A stretch of 64,000 bases of DNA from DASVUC01 sp038237225 (GCA_038237225.1 JBBRYX010000010.1:111730-175729); one strand, 5' to 3'. Counted from the stretch's first letter, positions 8,068 through 15,790 are shown. A program made the numbers and translations. The notes: generated by a model from the letters alone, not told the origin.

Positions 8068-8790
8068 TCACGGGTTGATGGTGGTGCCGACGCGTTCGCC
8101 TCTCAGGACTCGGGCGATGTTACCGGGTTGCTTCAGGTTAAAGACGACCAGGGGGATTTTTCGTTCCATGCAGAGGGTGATGGCGGTGAGATCCATGACC
8201 CCGAGCTGCTCGCGGTGGACCTGTTCGTAGGTGATTCGTTCGTAGAGCTTGGCGTCGGGATTTTTTTTGGGATCGGCGGAGTAGATGCCGTCCACCTTGG
8301 TGGCTTTAAGGAGGACATCCGCGTGGATTTCGGCGGAGCGGAGGGCGGCGCAGGTGTCGGTGGTGAAGAAGGGGTTACCGGTGCCGGCGGCGAGGATAAC
8401 GACCCGACCTTTTTCGAGGTGTCGGATCGCGCGGCGGCGGATGAAAGGCTCGGCGACGGAGTAGACGCTGATGGCGGATTGGACGCGAGTGGGCTGGCCG
8501 AATTTTTCCATGGTTTCCTGAAGCGCGACGGCGTTGAGGATTGTTCCGAGCATTCCCATGTAGTCGGCGGTGGCGCGGGGGATGTGGCCGGTCTCGCTGA
8601 AGGTGGCGCCGCGGATGAAGTTACCGCCACCGACGACGATGGCGAGCTGGACGCCCATCCTGGCGACGTCGACGCATTGATGGGCGATGTTCTCGAGCTC
8701 CTTGGCGTCGATACCGAATCCACCTTCCTCGCAGAAGCCTTCGCCGCTGATCTTAAGGAGGACGCGTTTGTAAACGGGGGCTTGGGACAT
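8068..8790 (-). CDS. pyrH: UMP kinase
   Basis: PyrH phosphorylates UMP to UDP in pyrimidine nucleotide synthesis. The 240-residue protein has the amino-acid-kinase fold: 'YKRVLLKISGEGFCEEGGF' (phosphate-binding lysine loop), 'GVQLAIVVGGGNFIRGATF', 'RATADYMGMLGTILNAVAL', 'ILAAGTGNPFFTTDTCAAL', 'LLKATKVDGIYSADP' and 'VFNLKQPGNIARVLRGERV'. All core blocks and the usual length are present. It is transcribed ahead of frr and is divergent from aroK, with about 90 bases between the starts for both promoters. Confidence 0.97.
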   Translation of the reverse strand: MSQAPVYKRVLLKISGEGFCEEGGFGIDAKELENIAHQCVDVARMGVQLAIVVGGGNFIRGATFSETGHIPRATADYMGMLGTILNAVALQETMEKFGQPTRVQSAISVYSVAEPFIRRRAIRHLEKGRVVILAAGTGNPFFTTDTCAALRSAEIHADVLLKATKVDGIYSADPKKNPDAKLYERITYEQVHREQLGVMDLTAITLCMERKIPLVVFNLKQPGNIARVLRGERVGTTINP

Positions 8791-8879
8791 GCGTGCAGCG
8801 TAAAAGGTAAAGCGGCAAACGTAAAGGACGGATTGCGGGGCGGTTTTACGGCGTTGGATTTTACGGGTAGTCTGGCTTC

Positions 8880-9395
8880 GTGAGCATTGTTTTGATTGGA
8901 TATCGAGGCAGCGGGAAGACGACGATTGGGCGGCGGCTGGCGGATAAGCTTTGGCAGAAATTCTTTGATACGGATGAAGCGATTGTGGCGAAGGCGGGGA
9001 AGTCCATCGCGGAGATTTTTGAGCAGGATGGGGAGGCGGCGTTTCGGGAGATCGAGGCGGAAGTGATCAAGGAGGCGTCCGCGCTTGTAGATCATGTGAT
9101 CGCGATTGGCGGGGGGGCGCTCGGGCGTGCGGAGAATCCGAATGCCTTGAAGGGGGCGGGTCATAAGCTGATTTACCTCAAATGTGAGGCAAAAACGTTG
9201 CATGCGCGGATTTGTGCGGACCCGCGGACGGCGGCAACGCGGCCGAATCTGACGTCGCTGGGTGGGGGAGTGGCGGAGATCAGCAAACTTCTGACCGAGC
9301 GCGAGCCGATCTATCGGGAAGCGATGCATGCTGAATTGGAAGTGACCAACCTGACGCCGGATGAGGCGGTGGTGCATATTGTGAGACTCCTGTGA
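8880..9395 (+). CDS. aroK: Shikimate kinase
   Basis: AroK phosphorylates shikimate in aromatic amino-acid synthesis. The 171-residue P-loop kinase has Walker A 'GYRGSGKTT' (residues 7-15), the substrate aspartate motif 'FFDTDEAI', 'FREIEAEVI', the glycine-rich 'AIGGGALGR' and the lid region near 'RTAATRPNLTSLGGG', followed by 'LLTEREPIYREAMHAEL'. The start is GTG 8880; no ATG fits upstream. tyrA, the other aromatic gene here, lies 43 kb away. A paired palindrome follows the stop codon. Confidence 0.92.
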   Translation: MSIVLIGYRGSGKTTIGRRLADKLWQKFFDTDEAIVAKAGKSIAEIFEQDGEAAFREIEAEVIKEASALVDHVIAIGGGALGRAENPNALKGAGHKLIYLKCEAKTLHARICADPRTAATRPNLTSLGGGVAEISKLLTEREPIYREAMHAELEVTNLTPDEAVVHIVRLL

Positions 9396-9401
9396 TTTTG
9401 T

Positions 9402-9462
9402 GTGGCATGGGCGAGATCGCCCATGAGGTTTGAGAAGACATGGGCGATCTCGCCCATGCCAC
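9402..9462. repeat. REPIN-like pair of palindromes
   Basis: Two near-identical palindromes face each other: CATGGGCGA GA TCGCCCATG at 9406-9425 and CATGGGCGA TC TCGCCCATG at 9439-9458. The flanks GTGG (9402-9405) and CCAC (9459-9462) make the whole 61-bp unit one long imperfect inverted repeat. This is the REPIN arrangement of two REP sequences in opposite orientation. It lies between aroK and the prepilin peptidase gene, and a related unit lies at 43234-43288. Confidence 0.85.
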
Positions 9463-9468
9463 GAATCG

Positions 9469-10746
9469 ATGTCCAACCCGCAGCATTACGTTTTCATTGT
9501 GTTTCTCTTCGCGCTGGGGACGTGCGTGGGGAGCTTTTTGAATGTCGTGATCTGGCGGATGCCTCGTGGGGAATCGCTGTCGTATCCGCCGTCGCACTGT
9601 CCGAAGTGCAATCAGCGGTTGAAGTGGTATGACAACCTTCCGGTGATTGGGTGGCTAAAGCTTGGTGGGCGGTGCCGGTTTTGCAAGGAACCGATTTCGG
9701 CGAGATATCCGATCATTGAAGCGGTGACGGGTCTGATTTTTGTATTCTATTACGTGATGTTCTACATGCTGGGGTTCGTGCCGTCGGCGCCGGCGGATCC
9801 GATGCCGCTGCTTGGGATGCCACTGGCGTGGCGGACGACGCCGATGAGTTTTGTGCAGACCTGGCCGATCTATCTGCTGTATATGTTTTTGGTCAGCGGG
9901 TTGCTGGCGGCGAGCGCGGTCGATTTCGAGCAGTACATTGTGCCGGTGCAGATTACGTGGATCACGGCGGCGGTGGGGATTGTGGTTCATACGATTGTGG
10001 ATCAACCGGCGATGCCGGGGGCGCTGAACGTGAATCCTTCGGTTGGGGCGCTGGCGGCGGGCGGAGGAATCGGTTTACTGATCAGCATTGCGCTGTGGCA
10101 TTTCGAGCACATTCCGATGAGTTTTCCGCTCGGGGATCCGCTCTTGGATATCGATGACCGGGTGGCGGTGCAGAAGGAAATTGATGAAGCGCGGGCCAAG
10201 GGTGAAGAGGTGATGGATCTACCGCCGGAATATAGCAGGGCTGATATTCGGGTGGAGATGCGGAAGGAGATGTTGTTTTTGATGCCGCCGATGCTTCTTG
10301 CGGCAGTAACGTGGGGGCTGGTGACTTTCTGGGAGCCGGCGCGGAGGATTGCGGAGAATCTTGCAGGGTATCATTGGTTGACCGGGCTTCTTGGGGCGAT
10401 CTTCGGGGCGCTGATTGGCGGGTTCGTGGTGTGGTTGGCGCGGATTTTGGGAACGCTGGGATTCGGTCGGGTCGCAATGGGATTGGGTGATGTGCACCTG
10501 ATGTTTGGCGTGGGGGCGGTTCTTGGTGCGGGCGCGACGACAATTGCCTTTTTTGTGGCGCCGTTCTTTGGGATGGTTCTGACCATTTACCTGCTGGTCA
10601 CGGGGAAGCGCCGGGAACTGGCGTTCGTGCCTTACCTGAGTATGGGGACGGCGTTCGTGCTGTTAACATCGCGGCCGATTCTACAGTGGCTGTTGCCGGG
10701 GATGATCGGGCTGCGGGAACTTATCTTGCAACGGATTGGTTTCTAG
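9469..10746 (+). CDS. Prepilin peptidase/N-methyltransferase, enlarged
   Basis: This A24-family membrane protease should cleave prepilin leader peptides and methylate the new N-terminus. The N-terminal domain (residues ~14-90) holds 'GSFLNVVIWRMPRGES' and two CXXC pairs (Cys44/47, Cys69/72) for zinc. The aspartates of the GXGD-type protease are Asp152 ('AASAVDFEQYIVP') and Asp341 ('MGLGDVHLMFG'). At 425 residues it is much longer than the usual 250-300. The extra length is mainly a charged soluble stretch (~215-270: 'DPLLDIDDRVAVQKEIDEA') between membrane segments, plus residues 105-135. ATG 9469 is chosen because the upstream in-frame ATGs lie inside the palindromic repeat. Confidence 0.9.
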   Translation: MSNPQHYVFIVFLFALGTCVGSFLNVVIWRMPRGESLSYPPSHCPKCNQRLKWYDNLPVIGWLKLGGRCRFCKEPISARYPIIEAVTGLIFVFYYVMFYMLGFVPSAPADPMPLLGMPLAWRTTPMSFVQTWPIYLLYMFLVSGLLAASAVDFEQYIVPVQITWITAAVGIVVHTIVDQPAMPGALNVNPSVGALAAGGGIGLLISIALWHFEHIPMSFPLGDPLLDIDDRVAVQKEIDEARAKGEEVMDLPPEYSRADIRVEMRKEMLFLMPPMLLAAVTWGLVTFWEPARRIAENLAGYHWLTGLLGAIFGALIGGFVVWLARILGTLGFGRVAMGLGDVHLMFGVGAVLGAGATTIAFFVAPFFGMVLTIYLLVTGKRRELAFVPYLSMGTAFVLLTSRPILQWLLPGMIGLRELILQRIGF

Positions 10747-10759
10747 AAAGCGTGCATCG

Positions 10760-11122
10760 ATGGACAATCTTTGGCTGAAGATCAAGTTCTGGACGAAGCT
10801 GTCGATCACCGCCCTGGTGGCGTTGTACATTGCGTTTTTCGTGGGGAAGAACAGCGATCGGACGGCGCGGTTCTGGTACTGGTACAATCGCGATTACACG
10901 ATCAAGATTCTGGCGCTGGCGGCGGCGGCATTTGTTGGGGGGATTGTTGCGACGCTGCTGGTTCGGACGACGTTTACGACGCTGCGGCAATTTCATTCCA
11001 TGCGGAGCCGGGCGCGAACGGAGCGCTTGGAACGGGATGTTGCGGATATGAAAGCCAAGGCTGCGATGCTCCAGGTCAAGTCGCCCACCACGCAATCCGC
11101 GCCGCCCCCGGACGTCGAGTAA
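10760..11122 (+). CDS. Small inner-membrane protein with cytoplasmic tail
   Basis: The 120-residue protein has two predicted membrane helices (about 'LSITALVALYIAFFVG' and 'ILALAAAAFVGGIVATLLV') separated by an aromatic loop ('TARFWYWYNRDYTIK'), then a charged, probably coiled-coil tail ('RARTERLERDVADMKAKAA') and a Pro-rich end. The layout resembles LapA-domain proteins but I do not claim membership. It starts 13 bases after the prepilin peptidase stop, so the two are likely one operon. The function is unknown. Confidence 0.65.
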   Translation: MDNLWLKIKFWTKLSITALVALYIAFFVGKNSDRTARFWYWYNRDYTIKILALAAAAFVGGIVATLLVRTTFTTLRQFHSMRSRARTERLERDVADMKAKAAMLQVKSPTTQSAPPPDVE

Positions 11123-11162
11123 GAAGCCGACGCAGATATTCTTCCAACTCATCGCGCGCCTC

Positions 11163-11190
11163 TTGACGCCGGGGAACTTTTTTATAGCAT
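11163..11190 (+). promoter_or_regulatory. Candidate sigma-70-type promoter for the OmpA lipoprotein gene
   Basis: TTGACG at 11163-11168, then a 16-base spacer, then TAGCAT at 11185-11190. The interval to the ATG at 11244 would leave a leader of about 45 bases containing an AAGGAG ribosome-binding site. The assignment rests on match and position only. Confidence 0.45.
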
Positions 11191-11243
11191 AAACTGCGCG
11201 TTCGAACGGATTCGGGCTAATTAAAGATACGAAAGGAGTCGTT

Positions 11244-11912
11244 ATGCGGTTTGCACGAATGGGTCTGGGACTGGGGCTTTTCTGCGTTGGCGTTCTGGCG
11301 ATGGGGTGTCAGGACAAAGTTCACGATGAAAATCAGGCGCTGTGGAAGCAAAACCGGGAGCTTCAGTCGAAGCTTCAGGAAGCGAGCGCGCAGCCGAAGT
11401 CGACGGGTGATACCGCGCAGATGGCATCGTTGCAGCAGCAGATTGCCGAGCGGGATGCGAAGATTCAGGAGCTTCAGAATCAGTTGCGGCAACCGGCGCC
11501 GGGGTCGGGTCCTGCTTCCGATCTTTCGGGAATTGAAACCAGCTACGACAAGGCCAGCGGAAAAGTGACCGTCAACGTGCCGGGCGACGTGCTGTTTGCG
11601 CCGGGCGATGCGACGGTTCGCGATGAGGCCAAGAGCACGCTGGATAAGGTGGCGTCGTCGCTGAAAAAAGATTACGCGGGCAAGCAGGTGCGCATCGACG
11701 GACACACGGATGCGGATCCCATCCGGCACAGCAAGTGGAAGAGCAATCAGGATCTAAGCGATGCTCGGGCGCTGGCTGTGAAGGCGTATCTGGTGAAGAA
11801 GGGCGTGAACCCCGCGATCGTCGCGACACGCGGGTTTGGCTCGGATAAGCCCAAGGGGAAGGATAAGAGCGTGAATCGGCGCGTGGAGATCGTGGTGGCG
11901 ACGCGCAGCTAA
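11244..11912 (+). CDS. OmpA-family peptidoglycan-associated lipoprotein
   Basis: The 222-residue protein begins with a lipoprotein signal ('LFCVGVLAMGC', lipobox Cys22). Residues ~27-90 are a coiled coil ('NRELQSKLQEAS', 'LQQQIAERDAKIQELQNQL'). The C-terminal OmpA domain (~110-222) has 'DVLFAPGDATVRDEAKSTL', the peptidoglycan-binding 'RIDGHTDADPI', 'LSDARALAVKAYLVKKGV' and 'KSVNRRVEIVV'. Such proteins sit on a membrane and bind peptidoglycan, as Pal does in envelope stabilisation. No tol or pal partners are adjacent, so I leave the symbol blank. A clear terminator follows, and the AAGGAG before ATG 11244 supports the start. Confidence 0.88.
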   Translation: MRFARMGLGLGLFCVGVLAMGCQDKVHDENQALWKQNRELQSKLQEASAQPKSTGDTAQMASLQQQIAERDAKIQELQNQLRQPAPGSGPASDLSGIETSYDKASGKVTVNVPGDVLFAPGDATVRDEAKSTLDKVASSLKKDYAGKQVRIDGHTDADPIRHSKWKSNQDLSDARALAVKAYLVKKGVNPAIVATRGFGSDKPKGKDKSVNRRVEIVVATRS

Positions 11913-11927
11913 ATATGGATTAACTGG

Positions 11928-11965
11928 CCCTCGGAGCCATCTCATGGTGGTTCCGAGGGTTTTTT
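11928..11965 (+). terminator. Rho-independent terminator after the OmpA gene
   Basis: An 11-bp stem with one G-U pair: CCCTCGGAGCC at 11928-11938 pairs with GGTTCCGAGGG at 11949-11959, followed by six T residues. It lies 15 bases after the OmpA-gene stop codon. Confidence 0.9.
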
Positions 11966-11992
11966 GCGCGCCGAATGTAGCGGTGCTATAAT
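11964..11992 (+). promoter_or_regulatory. Candidate promoter for the UPF0175/DUF3368/hisH transcript
   Basis: TTGCGC at 11964-11969, a 17-base spacer, and a perfect TATAAT at 11987-11992, 15 bases before the ATG at 12008. The -35 element overlaps the end of the preceding terminator. The short leader suggests little regulation beyond the promoter, or autoregulation by the antitoxin. Confidence 0.5.
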
Positions 11993-12007
11993 GGTGCTGG
12001 AGTTCAT

Positions 12008-12253
12008 ATGACGCTTACGATTCCAGACGAGGTCCTGAACGACGCCCGGTTGTCGGAATCTCAGATGCTCATTGAGATTGCCTGCCGTCTTTTCGATGTT
12101 GGACATTTATCGATGTCGGCTGCGTCGAGGCTTGCGAAGCTGGATCGTCCGGAGTTTGAACGTGAGTTGTTCATCAGGAAGATTCCTGCTTATCGGCCAA
12201 CCGTCGCGGATCTTGAGAGTGATCTTAAGGCACTGGATCGGCTAGGAATCTGA
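12008..12253 (+). CDS. UPF0175 family antitoxin
   Basis: This 81-residue protein matches UPF0175: 'LTIPDEVLNDARLSESQML', 'EIACRLFDVGHLSMSAASR', 'LAKLDRPEFERELFIRKIP'. Its helical core resembles an HTH. Members occur directly before a DUF3368 PIN-like gene and act as DNA-binding antitoxins; that partner follows after one base. It would neutralise the toxin and repress the promoter at 11964-11992. Confidence 0.85.
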   Translation: MTLTIPDEVLNDARLSESQMLIEIACRLFDVGHLSMSAASRLAKLDRPEFERELFIRKIPAYRPTVADLESDLKALDRLGI

Positions 12254-12254
12254 C

Positions 12255-12758
12255 GTGATTGTCGTCGTCAGCGACACATCTCCGGTTCGTTGTCTTGTTC
12301 ATCTTAAGCGCCTCGACCTGCTGGCGACGCTGTTTGGGAAAGTCCTTATTCCGCCTGAGGTCGTTGAAGAATTAGCCGACCCTAAGGGTGCTTTTGCGCC
12401 AATCGATGCGCGGTCGCTCGGTTCATTAACGATTCAAGCGCCGCATAATCTGGAATGGGTTCAATCACATTTTGCCGCGCTGCATCGGGGGGAGACAGCA
12501 GCTCTTGCGCTAGCTGTCGAAGTCAATGCCGCGGCGATTCTGATCGATGACGCCGCCGGGAGAGCGGCTGCTCAACGCGCCGGAATTCAACCCGTGGGTT
12601 TAATTGGCGTTTTGATCAGGGCCAAGCAGAGAAACCTCATCGAAGCGGTGAAGCCTCTTCTAAATCGTCTGGTGACAGAGCTAAACTTCTTCGTCTCAGC
12701 GGAACTACGCATGGCGTCGCTGGAGAAGGTCAACGAAGCAGATGAGGAGACACGGTGA
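12255..12758 (+). CDS. DUF3368 PIN-like toxin
   Basis: The 167-residue protein starts with the typical 'IVVVSDTSPVRCLVHLKRL' (DUF3368 'SDTSP' signature). It continues 'VLIPPEVVEELAD' and has 'LHRGETAALALAVE' and 'AAILIDDAAGRAAAQRAGI', which hold the acidic residues of the PIN fold. 'GLIGVLIRAKQRNLIEAVK' closes the domain. By family this would be an RNA-cleaving toxin partnered with the UPF0175 protein. GTG 12255 begins one base after the antitoxin stop. Its own stop overlaps the hisH start (TGATG), placing a housekeeping gene in the same translational chain. Confidence 0.85.
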   Translation: MIVVVSDTSPVRCLVHLKRLDLLATLFGKVLIPPEVVEELADPKGAFAPIDARSLGSLTIQAPHNLEWVQSHFAALHRGETAALALAVEVNAAAILIDDAAGRAAAQRAGIQPVGLIGVLIRAKQRNLIEAVKPLLNRLVTELNFFVSAELRMASLEKVNEADEETR

Positions 12759-13372
12759 TGTCCATCGCAATCGTCGATTACGGCATGGCCAATCTTCGTT
12801 CTGTTCAGAAGGCGTTTGAACAGGTCGGACACCGCGCGGACATTGTTTCTAAGCCCGAGGAAATTAAAAAGGCTGAGAAGATTGTCTTGCCGGGTGTCGG
12901 TGCGTTCGCGGACGCTGTTGCGACGCTTCGGCAGTCGGGGCTGGTGGAGCCGATTCTCCGGCACATCGAGAGTGGGCGGCCGTTTCTCGGGATCTGCCTT
13001 GGGCTACAGATGCTGTTTGATGTTGGGTATGAAGACGGGGAGCATTGCGGGCTGGGGGTGCTACCGGGCAAGTGCGTTCGATTTGACGTCGACGAAACGA
13101 TGGATCTGAAGGTTCCCCACATGGGGTGGAATCAACTGAATGTTCAGCGGGCGTCGCCGCTGGTAAAGGAATTACCTGAAGGCGCATCCGTTTATTTTGT
13201 GCACGGGTATCATGTTGTGCCGACGGACGACAGCGTCATCGCCACCACCACCGCCTATGGCCGGCCGTTTGTCAGCAGCATCTGGCGCGACAACATTATG
13301 GCGACGCAGTTTCACCCGGAGAAGAGCCAGAAGGTTGGGCTTAAGATGCTGGAGAATTTTGCGGCACTGTAG
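12758..13372 (+). CDS. hisH: Imidazole glycerol phosphate synthase subunit HisH
   Basis: HisH is the glutaminase subunit that feeds ammonia to HisF in histidine synthesis. The 204-residue class I glutamine amidotransferase has 'IAIVDYGMANLRSVQKAFE', 'IVLPGVGAFADAV', nucleophile Cys80 in 'PFLGICLGLQMLFD', 'VPHMGWNQL', 'YFVHGYHVVP' and the His186/Glu188 pair in 'MATQFHPEKSQKVG'. GAGGAG at 12744-12749 lies 8 bases before ATG 12758, supporting this start over GTG 12755. hisF and other his genes are not in the window. The upstream neighbours are a toxin-antitoxin pair. Confidence 0.96.
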   Translation: MSIAIVDYGMANLRSVQKAFEQVGHRADIVSKPEEIKKAEKIVLPGVGAFADAVATLRQSGLVEPILRHIESGRPFLGICLGLQMLFDVGYEDGEHCGLGVLPGKCVRFDVDETMDLKVPHMGWNQLNVQRASPLVKELPEGASVYFVHGYHVVPTDDSVIATTTAYGRPFVSSIWRDNIMATQFHPEKSQKVGLKMLENFAAL

Positions 13373-13417
13373 TCCGAATCCCATCCGATGAACCGCCACA
13401 CTTCGCCGGCCGATCGA

Positions 13418-13678
13418 TTACTCGAGCGGAAACCCCGGTGGGCCCAGTCGGTTATTGGTATCGCGCACGCCTTTGATGACGACGCCCATGATCATTCCCA
13501 GCACCACAAAGAACGCGGTGAGCATCAGGTAGACGCTGCTGTTCATTCCCGACGGAAGCGAACCGGCCGCCTGGGCATCGCTGCCGGGAACAGAGTCCTT
13601 GCAGAATGGGCACGCCATCGCAGCGGTATTCATGGCGGCAATCGCCAGACCGAAAATCCACATCATCCAGGTCTTCAT
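13418..13678 (-). CDS. Small secreted or membrane protein with a CPFC motif
   Basis: The 86-residue protein has an N-terminal signal or helix ('MWIFGLAIAAMNTAAMA'), then 'CPFCKDSVPGSD' and one more membrane helix ('VYLMLTAFFVVLGMIMGVV'). The CXXC after the signal is suited to metal or redox contact. It is the last gene of a four-gene minus-strand group with DUF420, SCO1 and an ABC permease, so a role in copper or cytochrome oxidase assembly is plausible but inferred. ATG 13678 with GGAGA just upstream is preferred to the more distal in-frame start, which would overlap the DUF420 gene. Confidence 0.65.
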   Translation of the reverse strand: MKTWMMWIFGLAIAAMNTAAMACPFCKDSVPGSDAQAAGSLPSGMNSSVYLMLTAFFVVLGMIMGVVIKGVRDTNNRLGPPGFPLE

Positions 13679-13695
13679 GTTCTCTCCGTCCGCCT

Positions 13696-14154
13696 TCAGG
13701 TCTTGAGGCTTGGGAACAGATGGTACAGCATCCAATAGATTACCACGCCGGTCACGGAGACGTAAAGCCAGATCCAGAAGGTGGGCCTGGCGATACGGCG
13801 ATGGCGGGTCCAGTCGCGGCGGTAGGCGCGATAGAAGGTCGTCAGGATCATCGGGACCATTGCGATGGCGAGCAGAAGGTGGGGAAGCAGGAGGACGTAC
13901 CGGTAGAAGTATCGAAGGATTACGGGGTGGAGATCGGCGGTCGAGGTGTTGTACGAGCCGGTGGCGCGGAAGAGGAGAACCTTGTGATAGAGATACAGGC
14001 AGAGAAAAACGGATGAGACGATGAAGGCGCTGATGGTAAGATAAGCGTGGACGCGGTAGTTGGCGCGCCTCACCATGGTGAAGGCGGCGATCAGGAGGGT
14101 GGCGCTGGTTGCGTTAAGCGTGGCGTTGACGATGGGGAGCGTCTGATAGTTCAC
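13696..14154 (-). CDS. DUF420 membrane protein (cytochrome oxidase assembly type)
   Basis: The 152-residue protein has four predicted helices and the DUF420/YozB pattern: 'LPIVNATLNATSATLLIAA', 'RANYRVHAYLTISAFIVSS', 'LYHKVLLFRATGSY', 'YFYRYVLLLPHLLLAIAMV', 'ARPTFWIWLYVSVTGVVIY'. The conserved histidines in helices 2-4 ('RVHAYL', 'YHKVLL', 'LLPHLL') are visible. The family is linked to haem-copper oxidase assembly. Its start overlaps the SCO1 stop (ATGA), indicating coupled translation. Confidence 0.85.
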   Translation of the reverse strand: MNYQTLPIVNATLNATSATLLIAAFTMVRRANYRVHAYLTISAFIVSSVFLCLYLYHKVLLFRATGSYNTSTADLHPVILRYFYRYVLLLPHLLLAIAMVPMILTTFYRAYRRDWTRHRRIARPTFWIWLYVSVTGVVIYWMLYHLFPSLKT

Positions 14155-14816
14155 TTGGGCGCCGGCCCCGATTCCTCTGCCAGCTTGCGAGCATCGGCGA
14201 TGAGGCGCATCTGAGCGTCTGAATCCTGGCTGCTGTAATTCCCTCGAATCTGCCCGGCCTGATCCACGAGGATGAACAGCACGCTGTGAATGATGGGAGC
14301 ATCTTTTTGCGCTGGGGTTGCCGCGAGCAGGAGACCTTTGGCCAGGCTGAACGCTGCGTCCTGGGTGCCGGTGGCGAAATGCCAGCGGGATTCATCGGCG
14401 CCGTATCCCTTGGCGTAGTCCTTAAGGACGGCGGGCGTATCGTGCTCGGGATCGACGCTGACGCTGAGGAAATGGACACGCGGATCGGCGATCGATTTTT
14501 GCAGCGCGGCCATCTTGCCGGTCATGATCGGGCAGGGGCCGGCGCAGCGGGTGAAGATCAGATCGGCGACGTAGACGTGCCCCTTCAAGGCTTTGTTGGT
14601 CAGCGTTTTCCCGTCCTGATCGACGAGTGAGAATGCCGGGACGGTCCCGAGGACGTTCAGCGAACTGTTCTGAGAATCCGGCTGAACAAGGGTCTCGCTT
14701 CCGGCGGTCTCGCCGTTTCGTTGGCGGCGCCAGAGTCCGGCGCCGATGACGCTCATCATGGCGAGGACCGTGAGGCCCCACAGCACGGCGGTCAGAATCT
14801 TCTGTCCTTGTCTCAT
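14151..14816 (-). CDS. SCO1/SenC copper chaperone
   Basis: SCO proteins deliver copper or act as a thiol reductant for the CuA site of cytochrome c oxidase. This 221-residue protein has an N-terminal membrane anchor (~8-29), then a thioredoxin-like domain with the copper motif CXXXC at Cys91/Cys95 ('FTRCAGPCPIMTGKM') and the third ligand His177 ('APIIHSVLFILVDQAGQIR'). 'VHFLSVSVDPEHDTPAVLK' is also typical. It is encoded between DUF420 and an ABC-2 permease, supporting a respiratory assembly cassette. No oxidase subunits are in the window. Confidence 0.92.
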   Translation of the reverse strand: MRQGQKILTAVLWGLTVLAMMSVIGAGLWRRQRNGETAGSETLVQPDSQNSSLNVLGTVPAFSLVDQDGKTLTNKALKGHVYVADLIFTRCAGPCPIMTGKMAALQKSIADPRVHFLSVSVDPEHDTPAVLKDYAKGYGADESRWHFATGTQDAAFSLAKGLLLAATPAQKDAPIIHSVLFILVDQAGQIRGNYSSQDSDAQMRLIADARKLAEESGPAPK

Positions 14817-14828
14817 CGTTTGAAGATC

Positions 14829-15671
14829 TCACTCAAGATCGGCGGATGTCTTTCCGGAGGCGATGACGCTCGCCAGGATGTACATTGCCGCCGCGAAAAG
14901 AATAGTCACCGTCAAGCTGAAGCCAAAGCTTGGGAGCCATGACGGGATCGACGGGTCGTTCCAGTACATCGACCGACGCAGTGCAACAAGACCGTAGCGG
15001 AGCGGGTTTAATTTCATAATCCAGCGCAGCAGCGACCATGCGCCGTTCTCGGGAAATAGCGCGCCGGACAGGAACCACAGGGGCAGCAGGAAGAGGTTCA
15101 TGATGGCGTGGAACCCCTGGGTTGAGGTCATTCGCCAGGCGATCAAGAGGCCAAGCGCGGTGAGGGCGAAGGAGATGATCAGCATGACGATCAGAGATAC
15201 GAAGAATGTCGCTACCGTGAGATGAATCCCGACGGTGGGGGCCAGGAGCAGGAAGATCAGACCTTGACCGGTTGCCAGAATTGTCCCGCCGAGCACCTTA
15301 CCGAGGACGATGGACATGCGGCTTACCGGCGCGACCAGCACACCTTGAAGAAACCCTTCCCGGCGATCCTCGATCACGGAGATGGTGGAGAAAATCGCGG
15401 TAAAGAGCAGGATCATCAGGACGGTTCCGGGGAAGAAATACTGCAAGTAATTCTCGCCGCCCGGCACATCGGATTTGAACGAGCGATTCATCCCGGCGCC
15501 GATCAGAAGCCAGAAGACGAAGGGTGTTGCGAGGGCGCCGATGATTCGATGCCGCTGGCGAAGAAACCGGACCAACTCTCGATGACATAACGAAAGCGCC
15601 GGTGCAATCGCGCCAGTGCGCGCGGGCGGTTCCGCTGGCGCACCTTCGGCAATGGCTGGTGTCTGCATCAT
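14829..15671 (-). CDS. ABC-2 type transporter permease without adjacent ATPase
   Basis: The 280-residue protein has about six membrane helices and ABC-2/DrrB-type features: 'ELVRFLRQRHRIIGALATP', 'YLQYFFPGTVLMILLFTAI', 'STISVIEDRREGFLQGVLV' (the conserved E-REGF/GTL-like coupling stretch) and 'LFLLPLWFLSGALFP'. Such permeases need a separate ATP-binding subunit, and none lies on either side. ATG 15671 (or 15668) is chosen; the frame extends upstream, but that part looks non-coding and would crowd the divergent ubiX promoter. In related bacteria this permease type travels with SCO1 and DUF420 genes. Confidence 0.85.
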   Translation of the reverse strand: MMQTPAIAEGAPAEPPARTGAIAPALSLCHRELVRFLRQRHRIIGALATPFVFWLLIGAGMNRSFKSDVPGGENYLQYFFPGTVLMILLFTAIFSTISVIEDRREGFLQGVLVAPVSRMSIVLGKVLGGTILATGQGLIFLLLAPTVGIHLTVATFFVSLIVMLIISFALTALGLLIAWRMTSTQGFHAIMNLFLLPLWFLSGALFPENGAWSLLRWIMKLNPLRYGLVALRRSMYWNDPSIPSWLPSFGFSLTVTILFAAAMYILASVIASGKTSADLE

Positions 15672-15790
15672 CAACGCTGAATGGTAGACGAAAGGCCGAA
15701 CCCTGTCGCCTCGCTGAAAAATCGGGAACTTTGATCCTTCAGTTGCGTTGAAAGCTCCCAAGGTAGCTGCACGTCCCGTATGATGGGGAC

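Noticed and set aside
8133..9476. A 447-codon minus-strand frame across pyrH and aroK
   Set aside because: It overlaps two certain genes in other frames and its product is Pro/Ser/Arg-rich with no recognisable fold.
11572..11829. Short minus-strand frames opposite the OmpA gene
   Set aside because: Arg/Ser/Pro-rich shadows without ribosome-binding sites.
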